Under the pieces are notes generated by a model that was not told the DNA's origin, made no database searches, and saw only the letters and a program-made list of their open reading frames with translations. Below, piece by piece: positions 18,220 through 25,515 of a stretch of DNA of 64,000 nt. The stretch comes from Cryptosporangium arvum DSM 44712. GTDB lineage: Bacteria > Actinomycetota > Actinomycetes > Mycobacteriales > Cryptosporangiaceae. Where the stretch lies: contig NZ_KK073874.1 of the NCBI RefSeq assembly GCF_000585375.1, positions 930,001-994,000 on the forward strand, read 5' to 3'. Each line of letters starts with the position of its first letter. Within the stretch, counting starts at the first letter, position 1. A program made the position numbers and the translations under genes.

Positions 18220-18639
18220 ATGGCTGTTCTGACGAAGCACCGACGGACGTACACCCTCGACGGCTCGCGGGTCGAGCTGTGGCGCTCACTCCGGCGCGGT
18301 TCGCTGATCATCGACGACGTGGTCGTTCCGGTCGAGGTGACGAGCTTCCGCCGGCTGGCCGTCTCGGCCGGTGCGGTGCGGCTGGGCCCGTCCGGGGCGA
18401 TGCTGCCCGACGGGCCGGCCGGCTGGGAGGTCACCCGGCGGTCGGTGAGCGTCGTCCGCGACGGCGCGCGGATCGACGTCCGCGAAGAAGGTTTTCTCCG
18501 CAAGACGACGACGGTCGACGTGACCGGGGAGTGGGCCGACCGCGAGCTGATCGTGCTGACCGCGGCGTTCGCGCTGCTGGCGCGGCAGCGCCGCCGCCGG
18601 ATGATCATGATCGTCGCGGCGGCGAGCAACCACGGCTAG
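18220..18639 (+). CDS. Hypothetical protein, unknown function
   Basis: 139 residues, not recognised. The first 80 residues look beta-rich (TYTLDGSRVELWRSLRRGS, VVVPVEVTSFRRLAVSAG). A predicted helix near the C-terminus (RELIVLTAAFALLARQRRRR) is hydrophobic with a basic end and could associate with membrane. Resemblance to the small LURP-like/scramblase fold is possible but unproven. The TAG stop overlaps the stop of the convergent TIGR03086 gene (shared CTAG at 18636-18639). Confidence 0.7.
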   Translation: MAVLTKHRRTYTLDGSRVELWRSLRRGSLIIDDVVVPVEVTSFRRLAVSAGAVRLGPSGAMLPDGPAGWEVTRRSVSVVRDGARIDVREEGFLRKTTTVDVTGEWADRELIVLTAAFALLARQRRRRMIMIVAAASNHG

Positions 18640-19187
18640 GGGCGCCAGGCGGGGTCGCGGCCGGTGAGGCCGAGGATCCGATCGAGCGACGGCGCATCGG
18701 CCGGGACCGGCACCTCGGGGCCGAAGATCCCCATCTGCCGGCCCTGCTCGGCCATTCCCCGCGCTTCCGCGACGAGCGGGCGCAGCACCTCCTCCGGCCA
18801 CCTCGGCGACTGTCCGGTCGCTCGGGCCAGGTCCCAGCCGTGCACGACCAGCTCGGCGAGGACCATCCCGCCGATCATCGGCGCGGGGAACTCCGTCGGG
18901 CCGCCCATCCGGGTCGTGCCCTCCCAGGCCGCGGGCGCGCCCCAGCCGGTGACGAGCTCGTCGAAGTGGGCGTCGAGCGCCTTGCGCCAGTCCTTCGGCG
19001 GCTCGACCGGACCCACCTCTTCCTTCCGCGCGGCCCCGACCAGCGCCGGCCCCCACTGCAGCAGATGGTCGACCAGCGCTTTGACGTCGAACTCGCGGCA
19101 CGGCGTCGGCGCGCCGAGCTGCTCGTCCCGGATGGTGCGGACGACGTCTCGCGTCGGCTCCACGGTCTGGGTGATCAACGTGTGCAT
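18636..19187 (-). CDS. TIGR03086-family metal-binding protein (DinB/mycothiol-dependent fold)
   Basis: 183 residues from the ATG at 19185-19187. It has the four-helix DinB-like organisation of mycothiol maleylpyruvate isomerase N-terminal relatives: RTIRDEQLGAPTPCREFDVKAL, VDHLLQWGPAL, then VLAELVVHGWDLARATGQ. The His residues of VDHLL and VVHGWD are likely metal ligands. Members occur mainly in mycothiol-making actinobacteria. The exact reaction is unknown. It is convergent with the hypothetical gene and divergent from an AraC-like gene. Confidence 0.87.
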   Translation of the reverse strand: MHTLITQTVEPTRDVVRTIRDEQLGAPTPCREFDVKALVDHLLQWGPALVGAARKEEVGPVEPPKDWRKALDAHFDELVTGWGAPAAWEGTTRMGGPTEFPAPMIGGMVLAELVVHGWDLARATGQSPRWPEEVLRPLVAEARGMAEQGRQMGIFGPEVPVPADAPSLDRILGLTGRDPAWRP

Positions 19188-19235
19188 ACGTGCCACGCTA
19201 CGAACGGTGTCTTGAAAAAATGCGACGCTGTCGAC

Positions 19236-20000
19236 GTGGACAGGCGAGGCCAACGCGGCGGCTGGGCCGATTTCCAGACCCACTCGTTCGGGTCACCCTC
19301 GGCGGAGCTCGCGCCGTTCGTGGAGCACTACTGGGCGGTGCGGTGGGATCTGCGGGGGCAGGAGCCGTTCCGGCAGCTGCTGCCGCCGCACGTGAACGTG
19401 CACCTGTCGTACGTCGGCTCGTCGCCGGGGGCGGTGCGCGGGCCGGCGCGCCGGTTCTCCCACCGTGCGCTCTCCGACGTCGGAGAGGTGTTCGGCGTGG
19501 CTTTCCGCCCGGGCGCGTTCCGTCCGTTCCTCGACGGCCCGGTCTCGTCGCTGGCCGGGCGGTCGGTGGCGGCGGCGGCGATCTTCGGTCGCGACGGCGC
19601 ACCGACGCCCGACGCCGTCGAGAGCCTCCTGCTGGCCCGGGAGCCGGTGCTGACCGCGGCGGCCACCTCGGCTCGCGACGCGGTCGAGCTGATCGCGTCG
19701 GAACCGGCGTTGACGCGGGTCGAGGCGCTGGCCGCGCGGTTGGACGTGGGTGTGCGGTCCCTCCAGCGACTGTTCGCCGAGCACGTCGGCCTCGGGCCGA
19801 AGTGGTGCATCCGGCGCTACCGCCTCGCCGAGGTGACGTCCCGGCTCGAGTCCGGCGCCGACGTCGACTGGGCCGCGCTCGCCGCCGAGCTGGGCTACGC
19901 CGACCAGGCGCATCTCAGCCGGGACTTCACCGCGATCCTGGGCGAGCCACCTAGCCGTTACGCGCTGCGGTACCCGTCGGGATCGCCCACTCGGGGTTGA
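19236..20000 (+). CDS. Helix-turn-helix (AraC-type) regulator with N-terminal DUF6597-like domain
   Basis: About 254 residues. The start is uncertain: GTG at 19236 is used; a TTG at 19212 is an alternative, and no in-frame ATG is nearby. The N-terminal 150 residues include SAELAPFVEHYWAVRWDL and LLPPHVNVHLSY, typical of AraC regulators with a small cupin-like domain. The C-terminal AraC HTH is clear (VEALAARLDVGVRSLQRLF, then LAAELGYADQAHLSRDF). Its 3' end overlaps the convergent flavoprotein gene by 50 bases. Confidence 0.85.
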   Translation: MDRRGQRGGWADFQTHSFGSPSAELAPFVEHYWAVRWDLRGQEPFRQLLPPHVNVHLSYVGSSPGAVRGPARRFSHRALSDVGEVFGVAFRPGAFRPFLDGPVSSLAGRSVAAAAIFGRDGAPTPDAVESLLLAREPVLTAAATSARDAVELIASEPALTRVEALAARLDVGVRSLQRLFAEHVGLGPKWCIRRYRLAEVTSRLESGADVDWAALAAELGYADQAHLSRDFTAILGEPPSRYALRYPSGSPTRG

Positions 20001-20487
20001 ACGCGACGACGTCGTCGCCGGTGGGCCGCGGATCGCCGACGCGCCCGCTGCCGGGATCCACGAACCTCACCCCGGCGTTCGTCAACCGGGCCAGGTGCGC
20101 TTCCCACGCCGGATGCCCCCAGAGCGCGTCGCTGACCGTCGGCACGATCGTGATCGGTGTGCCACTGGCCAGCGCCTCGCACACGAGACCGGCGGCGTAG
20201 TTGTCCATGATCCCGGTGGCCAGCTTGTTGATCGAGTTGAACGTCGCCGGGCACACGACGACGTGCCCGGGGGTGGGGAACCGTTTGGGTTCGTCCGGCC
20301 GCCGCTGCTCGACCAGCGGTGCGTACCCGGTGACGCGCTCCACCTGCTCGGCGTCCACCCAGTTCATCGCGCTCGCGGTCGCGACGACACGCACCACCCA
20401 CCCGTGTTTCCGCGCGGCTTCGGCGATCTCGTGCACCCGAGCGGCCAGCGGGGAGCCGCACGCGACCACGGCGAGGTACTCGCTCAC
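19951..20487 (-). CDS. Flavoprotein of the HFCD family
   Basis: 178 residues beginning at the GTG at 20485-20487. The fold is that of homo-oligomeric flavin-containing Cys decarboxylases: YLAVVACGSPLAARVHEIA at the N-terminus, then the flavin-binding segment CPATFNSINKLATGIMDNYA, equivalent to the conserved P-A-T-x-N-x3-K-x2-G-x3-D-N pattern of EpiD/Dfp proteins. It lacks the CoaB synthetase half, so it is not full-length CoaBC. Substrate unknown. The 3' end overlaps the convergent AraC-type gene. Confidence 0.86.
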   Translation of the reverse strand: MSEYLAVVACGSPLAARVHEIAEAARKHGWVVRVVATASAMNWVDAEQVERVTGYAPLVEQRRPDEPKRFPTPGHVVVCPATFNSINKLATGIMDNYAAGLVCEALASGTPITIVPTVSDALWGHPAWEAHLARLTNAGVRFVDPGSGRVGDPRPTGDDVVAFNPEWAIPTGTAARNG

Positions 20488-20505
20488 GTGCGGGACACTA
20501 ATACG

Positions 20506-20982
20506 GTGGCGGCGGTAACTCTGGACAACCTCGGCGCGTGGGTGCTCAAGGGCAACGCGGATCGCGTCGACCTGGCTGGTCGTTTTGCTCGGGAGCCGCG
20601 GGTCTCCCAGTGGTGCGTCCGCCCGGGCTACCGGATGCGCCTCATGCGCGCTCCGCAGCCGGTGGTGTTCTGGGCCAGCGGTTCCCAGGCCGGGGTGTGG
20701 GGCGTCGGGAACGTGGCCGACGTGCCGTTTCTCGGGGAGGACGGGGCGTGGCACGTGCCGCTCGGTCTGACGATCGATCCGGTGTCGGCCCGGGTGCCGC
20801 GATCGTCGCTCCGCGCCGATTCCCGGCTCGCCGGGATCGAGGTGTTCCGCCAGCCCCAGGGCCCCAATCCGTCGTTCCTCACGGTCGAGCAGTTCGACGT
20901 GGTGCGGAGTTATCGGGACTCCCAGGCGAATCCGTCCGGGTCGCTGAAATCACCTTCGTCGGCGGCGATCGCGAGGCGGTGA
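20506..20982 (+). CDS. Hypothetical protein, possibly EVE/PUA-like
   Basis: 158 residues from the GTG at 20506. Features recalling EVE-domain proteins are an early WVLKGNADRVDL, a basic patch YRMRLMRAPQPVVFWASG followed by GVWGVGNVAD, and PSFLTVEQFDVV near the end. These assignments are by eye. The last 24 codons overlap the convergent VOC gene, so the C-terminus may be shorter in function than in sequence. It is divergent from the flavoprotein gene, 18 bases apart. Confidence 0.6.
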   Translation: MAAVTLDNLGAWVLKGNADRVDLAGRFAREPRVSQWCVRPGYRMRLMRAPQPVVFWASGSQAGVWGVGNVADVPFLGEDGAWHVPLGLTIDPVSARVPRSSLRADSRLAGIEVFRQPQGPNPSFLTVEQFDVVRSYRDSQANPSGSLKSPSSAAIARR

Positions 20983-21515
20983 GAACCGCTGCCGGTGGTC
21001 GGAACACCGGCGTCCTTGGCCAGCGCGCGCCGCCCGTAGAGCGCGAATTTGACGCCGGAGGATTCGAACTCGACGTACTTGTTCCCGAAGCCACGCTTAA
21101 CCGTGAGCCCCCGGTCGAGGTAGAACTTCTTGGTCGTCGCGACGTTCTCGGCTCCCAGCAGCAACACGACGTCGTCGATGTGTTTGGTGGCGGGCCCGGT
21201 GTTCTTCTTCGACGAGGACGCGATCTTGACGATGGTGCCGTCCGGGGCTCGGACGACGCCGCCGTAGCCCCAGAAGCTTTTGGTGACGGGCTTGAGGGCG
21301 GTGGCGCCGGCCGACATCGCAGCTTCGGTGAGGGCGTCGACGGTGGCCGGTTGGGATACGACGAGTGACACCGTGCAGCCCCGGAAGCCGGTGGTGGGGG
21401 TGGTGTCGTGGCGGATGCGCACCCGGTCGGCGAGGCCGATGGCCTGGTAAAAGGCGGTGGCCGTGGTGGGGTCGGCGGCTTCGATCACCAGAGATTTGAT
21501 CGTTGTCATGGGCAT
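20910..21515 (-). CDS. VOC-superfamily (glyoxalase-like) protein
   Basis: 201 residues containing two vicinal-oxygen-chelate modules. The first starts TTIKSLVIEAADPTTATAFY and the second KHIDDVVLLLGAENVATTKKF. RAPDGTIVKIAS and SDPDGFAWE are typical VOC ends. The organisation resembles glyoxalase/bleomycin-resistance-like proteins of unknown substrate. Two ATGs six bases apart (21515 and 21509) could serve as start. The gene overlaps the 3' end of the convergent hypothetical gene by 73 bases. Confidence 0.85.
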   Translation of the reverse strand: MPMTTIKSLVIEAADPTTATAFYQAIGLADRVRIRHDTTPTTGFRGCTVSLVVSQPATVDALTEAAMSAGATALKPVTKSFWGYGGVVRAPDGTIVKIASSSKKNTGPATKHIDDVVLLLGAENVATTKKFYLDRGLTVKRGFGNKYVEFESSGVKFALYGRRALAKDAGVPTTGSGSHRLAIAADEGDFSDPDGFAWESR

Positions 21516-21832
21516 GACGCTAGGTGGCCGGCGGGTGCCCGGGCTTCTCGATTCCTGACCGCTTGCGTCCAGGGGCGCGTCAGCTCACGAGGCGCACGTC
21601 GGTCACCGTCCGGGGCGGTTGGATCGTGAGCGTCTGCCGGGGCACGACACCGGCCGCGAGCGTCGCGCCGGCAACCTGCCACACCGGCGAATCCCGGCCG
21701 CCGGGCTCGGATGTCCGAAGTGGCAACGTCCTGCCATGGCAACTCCTGACAACTGCGGCATCGGTGACACGCCCCACAATTCCCTGATCTCCTGACTGGG
21801 CAATTACCGGGCAACAGCACGGGGAGATCCAC
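21516..21832. other. Intergenic, no gene seen
   Basis: 317 bases between the VOC gene and a small secreted-peptide gene. No open frame with coding character was found. The right end must carry the promoter of the small peptide gene; GGGGAG at about 21821-21826 is its ribosome-binding site. Confidence 0.6.
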
Positions 21833-21961
21833 ATGCGGCGCGGATTCGGCATTCTTCTCGCCACCATCGCACTCGCACTTTTCGGCGCGGTACCGATCGC
21901 CACCACGTCAATCGACTCCGGCGCGTCGACGCCGAACAGCACCGAATGGGGAGACCGCTAG
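21833..21961 (+). CDS. Small secreted or membrane peptide, 42 residues
   Basis: The frame starts at an ATG with GGGGAG upstream and encodes a basic N-terminus (MRRGFG), a hydrophobic stretch (ILLATIALALFGAVPIATT) and a short polar tail ending NSTEWGDR. This is either a secreted peptide whose mature part would be only about 20 residues or a membrane micropeptide. It lies 36 bases upstream of another small secreted protein gene on the same strand, so the two may form one transcript. Function unknown. Confidence 0.6.
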   Translation: MRRGFGILLATIALALFGAVPIATTSIDSGASTPNSTEWGDR

Positions 21962-21997
21962 TCCACCGGCGAATTCCGATCACTGGAAGGTGTGAAA

Positions 21998-22288
21998 ATG
22001 CGAGCGACTTTTCGTTTACTGCTGGCCGTCGGGTTGACCGGAGCGGCACTCACTATTCCGGCGCAGGCGGCCACGGCCGACCCGTGCGGCGCCAGTAGCT
22101 ACAAGAGCGGAAGCACGCAGTACGTCGCCTATCGGAACTGCGGGGAGAGCGTCTCGCGCCGAATGCGGGGCGTGATCGACGGGAGCCGGGGCGCCTGCCT
22201 CCAGGTTCCCGGCGCGACCTCGGGCGTCCTGCACAAGAAGAACATCGGTTCGGCGTCGCTCCGGCCGTGGTCGCTGGAGGGCTGCTGA
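21998..22288 (+). CDS. Small secreted four-cysteine protein
   Basis: 96 residues from the ATG at 21998 (GGAAGG upstream; a GTG two codons earlier is also possible). A Sec signal peptide is clear: MRATFRLLLAVGLTGAALT followed by IPAQA, cleavage after AQA. The mature part of about 70 residues has four Cys (DPCGAS, RNCGES, GACLQV, LEGC), enough for two disulfides. It resembles the small exported actinobacterial families of unknown role, such as DUF6355, in size and Cys pattern only. It is followed by a terminator hairpin. Confidence 0.72.
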   Translation: MRATFRLLLAVGLTGAALTIPAQAATADPCGASSYKSGSTQYVAYRNCGESVSRRMRGVIDGSRGACLQVPGATSGVLHKKNIGSASLRPWSLEGC

Positions 22289-22299
22289 CGTTCGTCGGG

Positions 22300-22332
22300 G
22301 TCCGGGTGTCCCGTTCTGCGGGGCACCCGGAC
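22300..22332. terminator. Bidirectional hairpin terminator
   Basis: GTCCGGGTGTCCC (22300-22312) pairs with GGGGCACCCGGAC (22320-22332), one G-T wobble, 7-base loop. It fills the gap between the secreted-protein stop (22288) and the convergent phospholipase D gene stop (22339). Confidence 0.75.
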
Positions 22333-22338
22333 GTGCTT

Positions 22339-23940
22339 TCAGAAGTCGTCGTTGCGCCGCAGCTTGCGGGGGCGGCCGTCGGGGTCGAGCAGGTACTGGT
22401 ACAGCGGGTCGGCCCAGAAACCGGCAAAGGGCTTGAGCTTCTCCGGGGTGTACGGGCGAAGCCGGCCCTTCGGGCGCGGACCTGATTTTCCGTCCTTGTG
22501 CCAGGCGTCCAGGGCGTCGGCCGACTCTTTGAACGCACGGAACGCCGCGTGCGGGTCGCTCAGGGCGTCGACCTCGTCTTTCTGCAGTTCCAAGTGTTCG
22601 GACGACAGCAGGAGCCGCAGGTCGCGGGCGTAGACCCGGGCGCCGTCGCCGAGGCCGGCGGGGTCCTGGGGTTCGCGGCGGTCACGTTCCTCGTCGATCA
22701 CCGCGCAGGAGAGCTCGGAGTCGTAGGTCCAGGAGCGGCGGTTGAGGTTGTCGGAACCGACAACGGCCCAGATGTCGTCGATCACGCAGACTTTTGCGTG
22801 GACGTACACGGGCGTGCCGTCGCGGTTCTCCGGCCCGTAGACGGCGACGCGGTCGGGGGCGACCGCGCGGAACTTCTCCAGCGCCCGGTTGCGGCCGAGG
22901 TTCTCGCCGGTCGTCGAGAGGCCGCCCTGGTCGGGAAAGGACGGAACGACCGCGATCAGGTGCAGGTCGGGGTTGGAGTTCAGCGCCTCGGCGAAGCACG
23001 CGGCGACGTCCTCCGACCAGAGGTACTGGTCTTCCAGGTAGATCAGGCTGCGGGCCCGCTTGAGCGCCTTGAGGTAGGCACGAGCGATGCTGCGCTCGCC
23101 GTCGGGCGCGAACGGGTAGCTGTTGCGCCGGCGGTGCGGGTAGGTGCGCAGGATCTGGACGGCCTGCGTGCCCCGCGGCGACGGGTCCGGCGGTTGCTCG
23201 GGCAGCGGGTCGGGCGTGATGTCGCGATGGGTGATCAGGTCGCGCGCGACGCGCACCAGGTTGTTGGAGAGCGGGCTCGGGTCCTCCCAGCGCTCCCGGA
23301 ACACCGTGTCGACGTCGCCGACGGCCGGACCGCGCATCGCGACCTGGACGTCGTGCCAGGGCGGCTTGTCCCCGTAGACGTCGGGCATCGGCTGGGCCTG
23401 CGGATCACCCTGGTGGTCGCCGTCGTCGCGGCGACTGTGGCCGAGGTCGATGCCACCGACGTACGCGATGTCGGCGTCCTGGTCGCCGGGGTGCCGGATC
23501 ACCACGAACTTCTGGTGGTGCGAGCCGCCGGTGCGGACACGCATGTCGAGCAGCACCTCACCGCCGGCTTCCTCGACCTCGACGCCCAGGTGGCGGTTCT
23601 CCTCCGCGCTGAACTGCAGCTTGTCGAGGTGCGAACGCCAGACCAGGCCTTTGACGACGACACCGCGCCGGGCTGCGTCCTCGAGCACGGAGCCGACCGT
23701 GCGGTCGGGCTCGGCCAGCAGCTCGTCGGGGTCGCCCCGCCAGTCGGTGAAGAAGAGGATGTCGCCCTTCTGGGCGGCGTCGATCTCCGCGAGCAGATCA
23801 GCGAAGTACGTGGACCCGTGGACGAGCGGCCGCACCTCGTTGCCGGTCGTCCAGGCGATCCCGTCGGGGTGCCGGGAGTCGAGCCGGGTCGAGGGGTTGC
23901 CGCGCTCGTCCGCGGTCAGGAACCAGTCGTCGAGGGGCAT
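22339..23940 (-). CDS. Phospholipase D-superfamily protein
   Basis: 533 residues with two HKD half-sites. The first is HHQKFVVIRHPGDQDAD, whose acidic residue is spaced further than usual, followed by YVGGIDLGHSRRD. The second is the canonical VHAKVCVIDDIWAVVGSDN. FFTDWRGDPDELL near residue 60 is typical of the cardiolipin-synthase/PLD-like enzymes of actinobacteria. No signal peptide is visible, so it is likely cytoplasmic or membrane-associated. It may hydrolyse phosphodiesters or transfer phosphatidyl groups. Confidence 0.9.
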   Translation of the reverse strand: MPLDDWFLTADERGNPSTRLDSRHPDGIAWTTGNEVRPLVHGSTYFADLLAEIDAAQKGDILFFTDWRGDPDELLAEPDRTVGSVLEDAARRGVVVKGLVWRSHLDKLQFSAEENRHLGVEVEEAGGEVLLDMRVRTGGSHHQKFVVIRHPGDQDADIAYVGGIDLGHSRRDDGDHQGDPQAQPMPDVYGDKPPWHDVQVAMRGPAVGDVDTVFRERWEDPSPLSNNLVRVARDLITHRDITPDPLPEQPPDPSPRGTQAVQILRTYPHRRRNSYPFAPDGERSIARAYLKALKRARSLIYLEDQYLWSEDVAACFAEALNSNPDLHLIAVVPSFPDQGGLSTTGENLGRNRALEKFRAVAPDRVAVYGPENRDGTPVYVHAKVCVIDDIWAVVGSDNLNRRSWTYDSELSCAVIDEERDRREPQDPAGLGDGARVYARDLRLLLSSEHLELQKDEVDALSDPHAAFRAFKESADALDAWHKDGKSGPRPKGRLRPYTPEKLKPFAGFWADPLYQYLLDPDGRPRKLRRNDDF

Positions 23941-23986
23941 GCGGGCTCATTACCCCCTCCTGGTGGGTCGGCACACACCGGGTGGG

Positions 23987-24469
23987 TCACACCGCGATCG
24001 GAGCGGCCGGAAGGCGGGTGCGTGTCGTCGCGTCGGCGACCGAGTCGGCGAAACGGCGGAGCCCGCCGGCGAACCGCACGACGTCGTCGTCCGACCAGTC
24101 CTCCAGGCCACGCGAGATCAGCTCGACCATCTGCGCCCGATGCACACGCAGCGTCTCGACGCCGGCGTCGGTGATCGCGAGCCGGTGCACACGGCGGTCG
24201 GCCGGGTCGGTGGCGCGGGCGATCAGACCGGCCTCGATCAGCGCCGCCACCTGACGGCTGATGACCGACAGGTCCACCCGTAGCCGCTCGGCCAGGTCGC
24301 TGGCGCGCTGCTCGCCGTCGGCCGCCAGAACCCCGAGCGTGGGGATCGCGCCGGCCGCGCCGACGTTGTTCGTGCCGACCGCCGGAACCACACGGTGGAA
24401 CTGACGCTTGATCTCGCCGATCGCGGGCAGCTGGTCGAGCAGCTGGGCGCAGGCCTCCTGCGACGCCAT
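23987..24469 (-). CDS. MarR-family transcriptional regulator
   Basis: 160 residues from the ATG at 24467-24469, chosen because GAGGAGGCGGAC lies directly upstream. Winged-helix core: GVLAADGEQRASDLAERL, recognition helix DLSVISRQVAALIEAGLI and wing TDPADRRVHRLAITDAG. It is transcribed 46 bases upstream of the phospholipase D-type gene on the same strand, which may be its target or a simple neighbour. Its promoter region runs into the decayed DUF421 gene. Confidence 0.88.
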   Translation of the reverse strand: MASQEACAQLLDQLPAIGEIKRQFHRVVPAVGTNNVGAAGAIPTLGVLAADGEQRASDLAERLRVDLSVISRQVAALIEAGLIARATDPADRRVHRLAITDAGVETLRVHRAQMVELISRGLEDWSDDDVVRFAGGLRRFADSVADATTRTRLPAAPIAV

Positions 24470-24574
24470 GTCCGCCTCCTCATTAGTTGCTCTTACCAAC
24501 CATACTGCGTGACGTGTGTAAGTGGCCACTGTGAGGCCGCGCACGTTTGCCGCGAAGCATCACACAAAGGACGC

Positions 24575-24842
24575 TCAGCCGCCCGCAGGTGGCGCCTCGT
24601 CGGCACCGCCGGATCCGTTTCCTCCTCGCGCGCACGGCCATCTTGATGTCGACGAACCGCTCGAACCCTTCCTGCCGGGCCGCGGCGATCAGGTCGTCGA
24701 TGCTCAGGCGTTCCATCCGCATCGTCTCCAGCACCGGTTCCCCGTTCTCGACGACGACGTACGGAACGCCGTGCACGATCGGGCGGTTGCGCCGGTAACG
24801 CCGCCGGACCCGGCCCAGCGCGATCGTCAGCAGCGCGAACAC
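24575..24842 (-). pseudogene. Remnant of a DUF421 (YetF-type) membrane protein
   Basis: Only the C-terminal soluble domain survives: RPIVHGVPYVVVENGEP and MRMERLSIDDLIAAARQEGF are characteristic of DUF421 proteins. The membrane-spanning N-terminal half is missing upstream. After KMAV a one-base shift is needed to read on; in the shifted frame it continues CARGGNGSGGADEAPPAGG and stops at 24575, a plausible native C-terminus. The gene is therefore both truncated and frameshifted. Confidence 0.7.
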
Positions 24843-24996
24843 CCTGATCGCGAGGAGGCCCGAGGTCTCCCGAGTACCCGCCGCGGAGCGTCGAGGCCGG
24901 CCCGGGCGACCTGCGCGTACTGAACCGTGAGCGGGTAGCCGTTCGCGGTGGCCCGCGCCGGGCGGGAATGGACGCCGAGGAGCCCGAAAGCGTCTC

Positions 24997-25464
24997 CTAC
25001 GGGTCTCGCAACACCTGGACCAAAGCGCGCAAAGCGGGCACCGCGCCCTCTAGTTGTTCCCTGTATCCCGGCTCCACCCGGCTGAGCGCGGCGTCCAGGT
25101 GGGTGTTCCAGGCGCGCTGGAGACGTTCGAGGTTGTCGTAGGCCTGACCGGTGAGCGTGAGGCGGGCGATCCGGCGATCGTGCGGGTCGGCGTCGCGCGT
25201 CATCAGGTCACGCGCGACGAGGTTGCGTACCGCCGCGCTGACGTTGCTGCTCTTCATGCGCAGTTCGCGGGCCACGGTGCTCACGCTGACGCCGGGGTGC
25301 CGGCCGACGAAGCGCAGCACGTCCCGCTCGGATTCGGGCAGCGGGACGAGGTTCACTTCCGCGTGCGCGGCCGCTCGGAGCTGGCGCGAGACGTCGTGCA
25401 GCAAGGCCGCGAGTTCGCCTGAGAGGAGCGCCACAGCCTCGGGCTCTGTCGACTCCCCGGACAC
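24997..25464 (-). CDS. MarR-family transcriptional regulator
   Basis: 155 residues. Core: VLRFVGRHPGVSVSTVARE, recognition helix RMKSSNVSAAVRNLVARDLM, wing ADPHDRRIARLTLTGQA. It is divergent from a Bcr/CflA-type efflux pump with an imperfect palindrome between them, the classic arrangement of a drug-responsive MarR repressor and its pump. Confidence 0.9.
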   Translation of the reverse strand: MSGESTEPEAVALLSGELAALLHDVSRQLRAAAHAEVNLVPLPESERDVLRFVGRHPGVSVSTVARELRMKSSNVSAAVRNLVARDLMTRDADPHDRRIARLTLTGQAYDNLERLQRAWNTHLDAALSRVEPGYREQLEGAVPALRALVQVLRDP

Positions 25465-25477
25465 ACGTCGATACTAA

Positions 25478-25497
25478 CTTATGTATGAACCCATAAG
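25478..25497. promoter_or_regulatory. Candidate MarR operator between marR and MFS genes
   Basis: CTTATG (25478-25483) and CATAAG (25492-25497) are perfect inverted arms with an 8-base spacer, in an AT-rich patch unusual for the region. It lies 14 bases from the marR start and 19 bases from the MFS start, so binding would block both promoters. Confidence 0.7.
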
Positions 25498-25515
25498 CTT
25501 TTGAAACGAGTGTCG

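Noticed and set aside
22498-24174. A 558-codon plus-strand frame opposite the phospholipase D-type gene
   Set aside because: Val/Asp/Arg-rich antisense frame; the opposite strand has both HKD motifs.
24470-24500. Operator for the MarR gene at 24469 (GTTG and CAAC arms around CTCTTAC)
   Set aside because: Only 4-bp arms; too weak to list as a site.
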